Positions 1 to 7,955 of a stretch of 64,000 bases of DNA are shown piece by piece. The stretch is taken from positions 152,563-216,562 of the forward strand of contig NZ_CAKPTG010000001.1 in the NCBI RefSeq assembly GCF_934190775.1, written 5' to 3'. The notes under the pieces are model-generated. The model did not search any database and was not told the origin of the DNA. It saw nothing but the letters and a program-made list of their open reading frames with translations. Within the stretch, counting starts at the first letter, position 1; each line of letters opens with the position of its first letter. The position numbers and the translations under genes were made by a program. The DNA is from an uncultured Phascolarctobacterium sp. GTDB lineage: Bacteria > Bacillota > Negativicutes > Acidaminococcales > Acidaminococcaceae.

Positions 1-312
1 CAGCACGCTGTCGGTAAAGCGCTCACCGCCATGCACAACACGATGGCCTACAGCATCAATCTCGGACATATCCTTGATAACGCCATATTCCTTGCTCGTC
101 AGCGCTTTAATCGCCAAGCGGATACCAACCTTATGGTCAGGAATTTCCTCTTTTATATCAATTGTGTATTTGCCTGCTGGCGTATGCTTCAGTGTGGAGC
201 CTTCCATACCGATGCGTTCAATCAGGCCTTTGGCCATGACATGCTCGCCTTCCATGTTTATCAGCTGATACTTGATGGAGGAGCTGCCACAATTTACTAC
301 GAAAACAATCAC
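1..312 (-). CDS. ackA: Acetate kinase, N-terminal part (runs off the left edge)
   Basis: Acetate kinase converts acetyl phosphate and ADP to acetate and ATP in the cytoplasm, the last ATP-yielding step of acetate fermentation. Only the first 104 codons are in the window, about a quarter of the usual 400 residues. The N-terminal motif VNCGSSSIKYQL, binding phosphate in the ASKHA fold, and the later sequence DAVGHRVVHGGE are characteristic. The start is a GTG at 310-312, six bases after a GGAGG ribosome site; no ATG precedes the motif in frame. It is divergent from tmcAL, whose enzyme consumes acetate, though shared regulation is not shown. Identification is firm; the rest of the gene lies outside. 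Confidence 0.95.
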   Translation of the reverse strand, partial: MIVFVVNCGSSSIKYQLINMEGEHVMAKGLIERIGMEGSTLKHTPAGKYTIDIKEEIPDHKVGIRLAIKALTSKEYGVIKDMSEIDAVGHRVVHGGERFTDSVL

Positions 313-405
313 AATAAACCTCCCGGTCAACGCCAAATTTAATTCTAGTCATAAATACCAATATATTATTAGTATACACTATTCGTGGCTAATTGAACAG
401 AAATA

Positions 406-434
406 TTTTCTCAATTCCCAGCCTATGATATAAT
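406..434 (+). promoter_or_regulatory. Possible tmcAL promoter
   Basis: A perfect TATAAT at 429-434 lies 37 bp before the tmcAL start. The only -35 at a 17-bp distance (406-411, TTTTCT) is weak, so the assignment rests mainly on the -10 box. Confidence 0.35.
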
Positions 435-471
435 AATATTTATAGAGATAAGATATTGCGAGGTAAAATTT

Positions 472-1650
472 ATGCAGGCTACAGGCATCATTGCCGAATA
501 TAATCCATTTCATAACGGTCATCTTTATCATATACAGGAAACGAAGCGTTTGACGCAGCAGCCAGTCATCGTCGTAATGAGCGGCAGCTTTATGCAACGC
601 GGCGAGCCTGCCATTTTAAGCAAATGGCAGCGCGCCGCCTTTGCTGTGCAGGGCGGTGCTGACCTGGTGCTGGAGCTTGGCTGCGCCTTTACGCTGCGCA
701 GTGCCGAATTCTTTGCCAGGGGCGCTGTAGAGCTTCTGGCAGCCACTGGCTGCGTCAATACGCTTGCCTGCGGTACAGAACACCCGCAAAGTGATTTCGT
801 GGCCGCAGCACGCCTTGCCTGCAGCGCTGAAGCGCAGGCAAGGCTGCGTGAGCTGCTGCAAAGCGGCAGCAGCTATGCACAGGCCTGGGAAAAAGTTTTA
901 GGCGCACACACCGCCTTCCGCTCTCCCAACGACATTTTGGCGCTGGAATATACCAAGGCCCTGCTGCAAACTGCTGCAAGCATCAAACCGCTTTACCTGC
1001 AGCGTACAGACGAAGGCTATAACTCCACCGCCATCAGCAGCAGTATAGCCAGCGCCAGCGCGATTCGCCAGGCTTTAGCGCTCGGCAATGGCAGCTGGCA
1101 GCAGGCCACGCCTGCATACACGCATGCAGCACTTACACTGGGCGGCTACGATGCGCAGCTTTTATGGCAGCTGCTGAAATACCGCCTGCTGCTGCTTACG
1201 CCGCAGCAGCTGGCCGAGCGCTGCGAGGCCAGTGAAGGTCTGGAGAACCTGCTCAGCAAGGCTGGCGACTGCGCTTGCCTGCAGGCAGCGCTCGCTGCCT
1301 GCAGCAGCAAGCGCTACACAGCCAGCCGCATCCGCCGACTGCTGCTGCAAATACTGCTGGACCAGTCCAAAGCAGTATGGCAGCAGCAAAAGCCCGCCTA
1401 CCTGCGCGTGCTGGCCTTTAATGACAACGGCCGTCAGCTGCTGCACCAGATGAAGACAAGCGCCAGCCTGCCACTCATAACCAAGTTAGGTCAAAACGCC
1501 TTAAACAATGACAACGCTACCTACCAAACGCAATTAGCATTAGAAATAGCTGCTACCGACACATGGTCCCTGCTTCAGCATGACACCTCACTTAACCACA
1601 GCGGCAACGATTTTTATCAATCACCTATCTACGTCCGCAGCCAAAGCTAA
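472..1650 (+). CDS. tmcAL: tRNA(Met) cytidine acetate ligase (TmcAL / YlbM family)
   Basis: TmcAL activates acetate with ATP and transfers it to C34 of elongator tRNA-Met, giving N4-acetylcytidine. The protein has 392 residues, the family's usual size. It opens with GIIAEYNPFHNGHLYHI, where the HNGH sequence is the nucleotidyltransferase HxGH motif, followed by VIVVMSGSFMQRGEPAI, a block typical of this family. The start ATG follows a GCGAGG ribosome site. In Bacillus the orthologue ylbM sits close to ylbH (rsmD) and ylbI (coaD); here those two genes lie next door on the opposite strand, a rearranged version of the same neighbourhood. Codon use has many CTG and GCA/GCC codons like the surrounding genes. 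Confidence 0.92.
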   Translation: MQATGIIAEYNPFHNGHLYHIQETKRLTQQPVIVVMSGSFMQRGEPAILSKWQRAAFAVQGGADLVLELGCAFTLRSAEFFARGAVELLAATGCVNTLACGTEHPQSDFVAAARLACSAEAQARLRELLQSGSSYAQAWEKVLGAHTAFRSPNDILALEYTKALLQTAASIKPLYLQRTDEGYNSTAISSSIASASAIRQALALGNGSWQQATPAYTHAALTLGGYDAQLLWQLLKYRLLLLTPQQLAERCEASEGLENLLSKAGDCACLQAALAACSSKRYTASRIRRLLLQILLDQSKAVWQQQKPAYLRVLAFNDNGRQLLHQMKTSASLPLITKLGQNALNNDNATYQTQLALEIAATDTWSLLQHDTSLNHSGNDFYQSPIYVRSQS

Positions 1651-1689
1651 ACATCGCTGTCAAACAACTAAAATACTGCTTAAACAACA

Positions 1690-1738
1690 AAAAGCTGTAA
1701 CGTCAGCATCACACATGTGATGCCTCGTTACAGCTTTT
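1690..1738. terminator. Bidirectional terminator between tmcAL and the coiled-coil gene
   Basis: Outer arms AAAAGCTGTAACG and CGTTACAGCTTTT enclose a second perfect inverted repeat (GCATCACA/TGTGATGC). The T and A ends allow termination of the two convergent transcripts. Confidence 0.85.
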
Positions 1739-1754
1739 ATAATGCACTTGTTTC

Positions 1755-2354
1755 TTATTCTTCTTCAGCAGCTTCCGGCTCCGGTGTCTCTTCCGGTACC
1801 TGCGGATGCTGTATGTTATTCATTTCTTCCTTAACACTTTGGATGTTTTCCTTAAGTCCGCCCAAAGCACTGGTCAGATTACCACTCAAAAATTCAAGCA
1901 TATCATCAGCATACTTCAGTGAAGACTGCTTAACCTGTAAAGCATACTCATCAGCAGCAAGTTTGGTTTCCTCCTGATAGCGCAGTGCATTAGCCTTAAC
2001 ATCCTCTGCTACAGCATTAGCCTGCTTAACAATCTCCTCCTGCTGTACCTTAGCATCAGCCTCGGCCTGAGCAACACTTACAATACGCTCTGCCTCTTCC
2101 TTAGCCTGCTGCACAATACGGTCGGCATCAGCATAGGCCTTATCGACAATATTCTTCTGCTCCTCCAGCACCTGGTTGGCACTTTTGATTTCGCGCGGAA
2201 TTGCTTCCTTGAGATCATCAATAATATTCAGCAAATCGTTTTCATCAAGCATAATCTTATCCATCAAAGGAACACGTCTTGCATTAGAAACCAAATCAAG
2301 AAATTCGTCAAAAAGTCCATCGAGTGCTACATTAGTTTTGTTGCGTTCAATCAT
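1755..2354 (-). CDS. Coiled-coil protein of unknown function
   Basis: I do not recognise a characterised family. The 199-residue protein is strongly charged and alanine/glutamate rich from about residue 60 to 145, with heptad-like runs such as IVQQAKEEAERIVSVAQAEA that predict a long coiled coil, as in DivIVA-like or ATP-synthase-b-like proteins. The end is acidic and proline rich (PEETPEPEAAEEE). There is no signal peptide or membrane segment. The start lies 20 bases after the coaD stop, so rsmD, coaD and this gene look like one operon. A role in scaffolding or envelope organisation is possible but not supported by sequence. Confidence 0.8.
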   Translation of the reverse strand: MIERNKTNVALDGLFDEFLDLVSNARRVPLMDKIMLDENDLLNIIDDLKEAIPREIKSANQVLEEQKNIVDKAYADADRIVQQAKEEAERIVSVAQAEADAKVQQEEIVKQANAVAEDVKANALRYQEETKLAADEYALQVKQSSLKYADDMLEFLSGNLTSALGGLKENIQSVKEEMNNIQHPQVPEETPEPEAAEEE

Positions 2355-2374
2355 GTTATCATCCCCACTCTAAT

Positions 2375-2866
2375 CTATTCAAACTTTTGGTAAACGTGCT
2401 TACGAACGCGTTCTTCTATGCATTCAGGCACTAAATCCTTTAATTGACCGCCGAAGGTTGCCAGCTCACGCACACCGGAAGAGCTGACAAAGGAATATTT
2501 TGCATTTGTCATGATGAAAACTGTTTCCAAATCATTATCAATTTTTTTCAGCAGCAGCGCTCTTTGAAATTCGTATTCAAAATCAGTAAAAGCGCGCAGA
2601 CCTCTGACAATAAAAGGAGCCTCTTCCCTTTTGCAGAATTCATTCAACAGACCGGAAAAGCAGGTTACCTTTACGTTAGGAATATGCTTAGTTGCTTCTT
2701 TAAGCATTTCCACACGCTCTTCCATAGAAAACATTGCCTTATCCTTACCAGGATTATGAAAAACGCTGATAATCAGCTCGTCAAACATCGCACTTGCTCT
2801 TTCAAAAATATCAATATGACCCTTGGTAACAGGATCAAAGCTTCCTGGACAAACTGCTCTGCGCAT
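2375..2866 (-). CDS. coaD: Pantetheine-phosphate adenylyltransferase (CoaD)
   Basis: CoaD transfers AMP from ATP to 4'-phosphopantetheine, the penultimate step of coenzyme A synthesis. The 163-residue protein starts MRRAVCPGSFDPVTKGH with the nucleotidyltransferase TxGH motif, and has the C-terminal VSSSGVREL element equivalent to the family ISSTxVRE. A longer reading frame exists upstream, but the ATG at 2864-2866 is preceded by AGGAGG seven bases away and begins exactly at the conserved N-terminus, so I chose it. It follows rsmD by 119 bp and precedes the coiled-coil gene by 20 bp, in the widespread rsmD-coaD order. Confidence 0.95.
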   Translation of the reverse strand: MRRAVCPGSFDPVTKGHIDIFERASAMFDELIISVFHNPGKDKAMFSMEERVEMLKEATKHIPNVKVTCFSGLLNEFCKREEAPFIVRGLRAFTDFEYEFQRALLLKKIDNDLETVFIMTNAKYSFVSSSGVRELATFGGQLKDLVPECIEERVRKHVYQKFE

Positions 2867-2985
2867 AGCCAGACCTCCTAATCTATCCTTAACCGGAACC
2901 CGATCAAAGAAAACCCTATTATATATCTTGTCTTTTATTCGACATAAAAGCTGATAATCCTTTTTATTTCCCAAAAATATTATAA

Positions 2986-3543
2986 TTACAAAGGATTATA
3001 ACAAATAAAATCTACCAACGTTTCGCCATAGCGGCTGCTACGCACCAGCTCACAGCCTACAGGCAGCTCCGGCAACGCATTATGCGCACTGCGCTCTACT
3101 ACCAGATAGCCACCGGGACACAAAAAAGAGCGTCTGCCCAAAAGCGCAATAATCTGCTCTATCCAGCCCTTGTTGTACGGCGGATCGCAAAAGGCAAAAT
3201 CAAACTGCTCCCCTGCTGCCGCCAGCCTTTCTGCAACAGCCGGAGCGCTGCCCTGCAGCACTCTGCAGTCAGCCTCTGCGCGGCACTTGGCAATATTGCT
3301 GCGCACCAGGCGCAAAGATTCCTTGCTGGCATCAATAAATGTAACAGCTGCAGCACCGCGGCTCCAGCTTTCCAGCCCCAGGTTGCCTGTACCTGCAAAC
3401 AGGTCCAGCACTGTGGCACCAATAATTTTACTGCCTATAATATTAAAAACGGATTCCTTAACCCTGTCCGCAGTCGGCCGTACATCATAGGTTTTCGGTA
3501 CAGTCAGCTGCAGGCCACGGGCCTTGCCGGTGATTATTCTCAT
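2986..3543 (-). CDS. rsmD: 16S rRNA (guanine966-N2)-methyltransferase RsmD
   Basis: RsmD methylates G966 of 16S rRNA with S-adenosylmethionine during 30S assembly. The 185-residue protein shows MRIITGKARGLQL at the N-terminus, the SAM-binding motif VLDLFAGTGNLGLESWSRGA (about residues 43-62) and the catalytic motif DPPYNKG, corresponding to the NPPY/DPPY of N2-guanine methyltransferases. The start is the ATG at 3541-3543, after GAGGAG; the extension upstream is not conserved in character. It is the first gene of the coaD operon. Confidence 0.94.
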   Translation of the reverse strand: MRIITGKARGLQLTVPKTYDVRPTADRVKESVFNIIGSKIIGATVLDLFAGTGNLGLESWSRGAAAVTFIDASKESLRLVRSNIAKCRAEADCRVLQGSAPAVAERLAAAGEQFDFAFCDPPYNKGWIEQIIALLGRRSFLCPGGYLVVERSAHNALPELPVGCELVRSSRYGETLVDFICYNPL

Positions 3544-3584
3544 ATACTGCTCCTCTATGTTATAATTGTGGTGAGATGGCATTT

Positions 3585-3718
3585 CGCCCCCTTTCGCCTC
3601 ACTTCGTTCGGCACCTTCCCCGTAGGGGAAGGCAAGCAGTCAGCTTTCGCAATCACTTTCTCGCCTGCCCCATCGGGGAAGGTGTCAGCGAATGTAATGA
3701 GCTGACGGAAGGGGGAAA
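3585..3718. repeat. 134-bp imperfect palindromic element, REP/MITE-like
   Basis: The outer ends CGCCCCCTTTCG and GGAAGGGGG form an inverted repeat, and inside are two CCTTCCCC/GGGGAAGG hairpins (about 3619-3633 and 3669-3681). Elements of this design are familiar as dispersed intergenic repeats in gut Firmicutes. It sits between rsmD and a DUF4127 gene that diverge from it. No second copy is present in this window. Short reading frames across it are artefacts of its symmetry. Confidence 0.75.
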
Positions 3719-3762
3719 TTAATCTTAAACATTCTCTACATTTTCTTTCAAAGGACACCTTT

Positions 3763-5421
3763 ATGCGCAATTCAAGCAAAATAATCTTAACAATTTGCTC
3801 CATACTGCTAGTGGCAGGCATCTGCTTACGCCTGTCGTTGCCCTCAAGCACTCCGCTCCAACTGGCGCAAGCGACGCCAACGCAAAGCGTCCTGCTGCTG
3901 CCGCTCGACAGCCGCCCTGTTTGTAGCACCATGGTGCAAAAACTGGGCGCGCTTGCAGGCCTAAATGTAATTTTACCGCCAAAAAGCTATCTTGACAACT
4001 ACCAGACGCCCGCTGACAGACAAAAACTTTTCCAATGGCTGCAGACAAATCAGCTATTATGCGATTACAGCATCATTTCTGCCGACAACCTGCTGCATGG
4101 CGGCCTGCTGGCCGCCCGCATGAACACCGCCACTCCGTCTGAGGAAGATGCACTGCTCAAGCAGTTGCAGGAGCTGCCAATAACAAAGCAGCAGGCAATT
4201 TTTTCCGTCATTCCGCGCTTGCTCGTCAGTGACCAGCTTTTACCCGACCGCTGGTACCAATACCAGCTGATGCGTTATTCCCAGCTTGCCGATATGGTGC
4301 GCATCACCGGCAGCTTCGCCCTTACGCAGGAGCTGCGCCGCACCGAAGCTAAAATTCCCGCCAAGGTTTTGGATAAATATCGCAGCCGTTATCAGCAAAG
4401 CGACCGCTTTAACCTGGGCCTGCTTAAGCTTGCCACAGATGACAGACAGATAACCTTCGGTCAGGACGATGCTTCGCCCATCGGACTGCCGCACGCCAGT
4501 GCCGTCAGGCTGCAAAGCAGCATCACTGCCCAGCAAAAACAAAAGCAGGCACAGCTCACCTACGGCGCAGATGAAATCGCCACCCTGCTGCTCACGCGAT
4601 ACTATCTGCAGCAAAGCGGCTGGCAGCCCAAGGTTTACCTGCATTATGCTTCTCCTAAAGCGGAAGGTACAGATATGCCCTACATGGCAGTCTGCGTCGG
4701 TGCAGCACTGCGCAACCAGCTGAAGCTCATGGGAGCTTCAGAAGTAAGCACGCCGGATAGTGCAGACCTCATCTGCTATGTTAACTGCGGTAACGACGAT
4801 TTCCGTCCGTCTGCCAAGCAGGTACAGGAGCTACTGCAAATGCTGGACCAAGGTTATAAGGTTGCACTAGTCGACAGCAGCGCCAATTTTGAAGCAGAAG
4901 AGCTGCTGCTGCCCCAGCTTTTGGCAAACAACGTGCAAGTCAATAAGCTCGCTGCTTACGCCGCCTGGAACACCTTCAGCAATTCGTCAGGCACAGCTTT
5001 GGCACAGGGACTGCTTTTCTGCGGCCGTCTGCGTCAGCTGCAGGCAGCAGGTGCGAACACCGAGCGGCTGGCAGCACTCTACGCTGCTAACCTGAGCTTC
5101 ACGGCAGAACGTATCCTCGAGGATTACTATTACCAAAAGCTGGTGCATCCCAAACTGCGACAAACACTGGAAGCCTTTGGTACAAATCCCGTAAAGCTGG
5201 ACAGCGAAGATAAAACGGCAACAGAGCAATATATTCAGGGAAAGCTCAGCCTGCAGGCATATAAGCTGCTACACGATAATTTGGGACGCACGCCCTTTTA
5301 TCAGCAAAACGGGCAAAGCTATTATCTGCGTGATCTTACCGTCGGCGCCAAGCTCCCTTGGGCAAGAATTTTCGAGGTGGAGCTGCAGGTGTGGACGCAT
5401 ACAGGCGTAAAAACAGAATAA
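3763..5421 (+). CDS. DUF4127 family protein, copy 1
   Basis: This is a 552-residue protein of the DUF4127 family, whose biochemical role is not established. Residues 8-29 form a hydrophobic N-terminal segment, either a signal peptide or an anchor, so it is probably exported. The family hallmark VLLLPLDSRPVC follows at about residue 44, then VILPPKSYLDN, and SIISADNLLHGGLLAAR, a block shared with the copy at 7956. The end LPWARIFEVEL also matches that copy. The ATG is preceded by AAAGGA. Both paralogues flank thrS but point away from or towards it on the other strand, so functional linkage with tRNA charging is unlikely. Confidence 0.85.
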   Translation: MRNSSKIILTICSILLVAGICLRLSLPSSTPLQLAQATPTQSVLLLPLDSRPVCSTMVQKLGALAGLNVILPPKSYLDNYQTPADRQKLFQWLQTNQLLCDYSIISADNLLHGGLLAARMNTATPSEEDALLKQLQELPITKQQAIFSVIPRLLVSDQLLPDRWYQYQLMRYSQLADMVRITGSFALTQELRRTEAKIPAKVLDKYRSRYQQSDRFNLGLLKLATDDRQITFGQDDASPIGLPHASAVRLQSSITAQQKQKQAQLTYGADEIATLLLTRYYLQQSGWQPKVYLHYASPKAEGTDMPYMAVCVGAALRNQLKLMGASEVSTPDSADLICYVNCGNDDFRPSAKQVQELLQMLDQGYKVALVDSSANFEAEELLLPQLLANNVQVNKLAAYAAWNTFSNSSGTALAQGLLFCGRLRQLQAAGANTERLAALYAANLSFTAERILEDYYYQKLVHPKLRQTLEAFGTNPVKLDSEDKTATEQYIQGKLSLQAYKLLHDNLGRTPFYQQNGQSYYLRDLTVGAKLPWARIFEVELQVWTHTGVKTE

Positions 5422-5453
5422 AATTTTACTTTGTACTTATTTTAAAGCAAGAC

Positions 5454-5487
5454 AAAAAACTGCCCCGCTTGTAAGCGGGGCAGTTTC
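5454..5487. terminator. Bidirectional terminator between DUF4127 copy 1 and thrS
   Basis: Perfect arms ACTGCCCCGCTT and AAGCGGGGCAGT with a two-base loop, flanked by A and T runs, serve the two convergent genes. Confidence 0.9.
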
Positions 5488-5513
5488 CTTCAGCTGTCGG
5501 CTATGCCGTCAGC

Positions 5514-7424
5514 TTATTTTTTCTCTTTAATTTCTTCTTGCAGCATGGAGATAAATTCATCCTGAGGCATAGCACCGATATCGCCTTCACCACGACGGCG
5601 TACATTTACAGTGCCTTCTTCCATTTCCTTGTCGCCAACAACCAAGGTGTAAGGAACCTTTTGTACCTGTGCTTCACGAATCTTATAACCAAGCTTCTCA
5701 TTGCGGTCATCAAGGTGTACACGCAGGCCAAGGTCAAACATCTTGTCAGCCAGCTTTTTAGCATATTCAACATGCTTGTCGGTAATCGGCAGAATACGAA
5801 CCTGGCAAGGAGCCAGCCAAGCCGGGAAAGCACCGGCATAGTTTTCAATCAGGATGCCAATGAAGCGTTCAATAGAACCATACACAACGCGGTGAATCAT
5901 AACAGGACGATGCTTCAGGCCATCCTCACCGGTATAGGTCAGTTCAAAACGTTCCGGCAGCTGCATATCCAATTGGATAGTACCGCACTGCCAGGTACGG
6001 CCGATGGAGTCGGTCAGATGGAAGTCAATCTTAGGACCATAGAAAGCACCGTCACCTTCGTTGACTACGTAATCAAGACCGCAATCCTCCAACGCATCTC
6101 TCAGGCCTTGGGTTGCCAGCTCCCAGGTAGCGTCATCGCCCATGGAATTTTCCGGACGGGTAGACAGTTCTGCATGATATTTCAGACCGAAGGTTGCATA
6201 AACCTCGTCAAACAGACTGATTACATTCTTAATCTCGCTACGAATCTGGCTGGGCATCATAAAGATATGCGCATCATCCTGAGTAAAGCAACGTACACGG
6301 AACAGTCCGTGCAGAGCACCGCTGAGCTCATGACGGTGTACAAGACCAAGTTCACCGGCACGGATAGGCAGTTCCTTATAGGAATGCGGATGCAGCTTGT
6401 AAACCAGCATACCACCAGGACAGTTCATCGGTTTAATAGCATAATCCTGCTCATCAATCTGAGTGAAGTACATGTTTTCTTTGTAATGATCCCAGTGACC
6501 GGAGGTTTCCCAAAGCTTACGGGACAGAATCATCGGGGTTTTGATTTCTTCATAACCATAACGGCGATGAACCTGACGCCAGTAGTTAATCAGCTCGTTA
6601 CGGATAACCATGCCGTTCGGCAGGAAGAACGGGAAGCCGGGGCCTTCATCCATAATAGCAAACAAATCCAGCTCCTTGCCCAGCTTACGATGGTCACGTT
6701 TAGCAGCTTCTTCCAGCATATGCAGATAAGCATCAAGCTCTTCCTTGCTGGGGAATGCAGTACCATAAATGCGCTGCAGCATTTTGTTCTTTTCGTTACC
6801 GCGCCAGTAAGCACCTGCAATACTCTGCAGTTTAAATGCTTTTACTCTGCCGGTAGACGGGCAGTGAGGACCGGCACAGAGGTCGGTGAAATCACCTTGG
6901 GTATAGGTGCTGATGATTGCATCCTCAGGCAGGTCATTAATCAGCTCAACCTTATATTTTTCATCTTTAGCAGCAAACATTGCCAAAGCTTCACTGCGCG
7001 GCAGTTCTGCACGCTGCAGAGGAATATTCTGTTTAACAATTTTTGCCATTTCCTTTTCGATAGCCTGCAAGTCCTCCGGAGTAAAGGTATGCTCGCTGTC
7101 CAAATCATAGTAGAAGCCGTTGGCAATAGCAGGACCGATAGCAAATTTAACATCCGGGAACAAATGCTGAATAGCCTGAGCCATAACGTGTGCAGCAGTA
7201 TGCCGGATTGCATGCAGACCCTCCGGAGTATCCGGTGTAACAAATTCTACTGCTGCATCATGCTCCAGCTTATCGCTCAAATCCTTGTTGACACCGTCAA
7301 CAACAGCCAGCAGAGCCTGTTTACCCAGCTTTTGGGAAATACTCTTGGCAATGTCCAGCAAAGTTGTGCCGGCAGCAAATTCCTTGACGCTGCCATCTTT
7401 CAAAGTAATCTTGATATCAGCCAT
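5514..7424 (-). CDS. thrS: Threonyl-tRNA synthetase
   Basis: ThrS activates threonine with ATP and charges tRNA-Thr. The 636-residue protein has the full architecture: an N-terminal TGS domain (residues 1-62), the editing domain with HTAAHVMAQA (the HxxxH of the second additional domain), the class II catalytic core with AIKPMNCPGGMLVYK, RVRCFTQDDAHIF and VMIHRVVYGSIERF, whose Cys and His residues bind the active-site zinc, and a C-terminal anticodon-binding domain. The ATG follows AGAGGAGG. Expression is almost certainly controlled by the upstream T-box leader. A very long reading frame on the opposite strand is a shadow of this gene. Confidence 0.98.
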   Translation of the reverse strand: MADIKITLKDGSVKEFAAGTTLLDIAKSISQKLGKQALLAVVDGVNKDLSDKLEHDAAVEFVTPDTPEGLHAIRHTAAHVMAQAIQHLFPDVKFAIGPAIANGFYYDLDSEHTFTPEDLQAIEKEMAKIVKQNIPLQRAELPRSEALAMFAAKDEKYKVELINDLPEDAIISTYTQGDFTDLCAGPHCPSTGRVKAFKLQSIAGAYWRGNEKNKMLQRIYGTAFPSKEELDAYLHMLEEAAKRDHRKLGKELDLFAIMDEGPGFPFFLPNGMVIRNELINYWRQVHRRYGYEEIKTPMILSRKLWETSGHWDHYKENMYFTQIDEQDYAIKPMNCPGGMLVYKLHPHSYKELPIRAGELGLVHRHELSGALHGLFRVRCFTQDDAHIFMMPSQIRSEIKNVISLFDEVYATFGLKYHAELSTRPENSMGDDATWELATQGLRDALEDCGLDYVVNEGDGAFYGPKIDFHLTDSIGRTWQCGTIQLDMQLPERFELTYTGEDGLKHRPVMIHRVVYGSIERFIGILIENYAGAFPAWLAPCQVRILPITDKHVEYAKKLADKMFDLGLRVHLDDRNEKLGYKIREAQVQKVPYTLVVGDKEMEEGTVNVRRRGEGDIGAMPQDEFISMLQEEIKEKK

Positions 7425-7511
7425 AATTATCCTCCTCTAAATTACGCAGTAACACGCAATATTTTTCTTAAGCCTTCCGAAACCTCAGCTTACCCGCCTG
7501 TTATTTTTATT

Positions 7512-7772
7512 AAAAATAAAAATAACCCCAATCCCTCTGCAAAAAGGGACGGAGTTTTCCGCGGTTCCACCCTGATTGACTTATATATTAAGCCCACTCG
7601 GTACCGTTAACGCCGGTAATACGGACTGGCATACTTGCTTGCGCGTTCCGCAGTCAGTTTGAAGGCGGTGCGCCCTTCGTTTCCTTTCTGCTGCTCTCAG
7701 CCACGGCAGCATTTTCTGTAGAACCCTCCACGACGGCAATTCCTTCGCATTACTGTTAATATTTTTACTTAC
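7512..7772 (-). promoter_or_regulatory. T-box leader of thrS
   Basis: T-box RNAs read the charging state of a tRNA and open transcription when uncharged tRNA pairs with the leader. On the minus strand the diagnostic antiterminator sequence GGGTGGAACCGCGG lies at 7559-7573 (T-box core TGGAACCGCG, 7560-7569). It is followed by a competing terminator: AACTCC..TCCC pairs with GGGA..GGGGTT and ends in a U-rich tract (about 7512-7556). The upstream part contains paired segments expected for Stem I to III (for example GCTGC/GCAGC around 7695-7715). I could not assign the specifier codon with confidence; a threonine codon is expected. Confidence 0.92.
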
Positions 7773-7778
7773 TCGTTT

Positions 7779-7806
7779 ATTATAGCACACCGGCAATGCT
7801 TGTCAA
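7779..7806 (-). promoter_or_regulatory. thrS promoter
   Basis: On the minus strand TTGACA (7806-7801) and TATAAT (7784-7779) are separated by 16 bp, and the -10 box is preceded by TGC, an extended -10. Both hexamers are perfect consensus. The start point would be near 7772, giving a leader of roughly 350 nt. Confidence 0.88.
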
Positions 7807-7955
7807 GCTTGCACTGGAAAAAACTTTTATTTCATTGTATAATAATAGAATAAATTCTTCCACTTGTAAATATACTACAAATTTAGGCTTTTGAGTATGT
7901 ATATTAACTATTGTAAAACACTATTTGAACTTTTAATAACAAAGGAGGCGTAAGC

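Noticed and set aside
3555..3932. 125-codon minus-strand frame across the palindromic repeat
   Set aside because: Spans an intergenic repeat and the divergent start of a DUF4127 gene; codon content is explained by the repeat's symmetry.
5538..7610. 690-codon open frame on the plus strand opposite thrS
   Set aside because: It mirrors the thrS coding frame over its full length, has no ribosome site or recognisable domain, and crosses the T-box leader.
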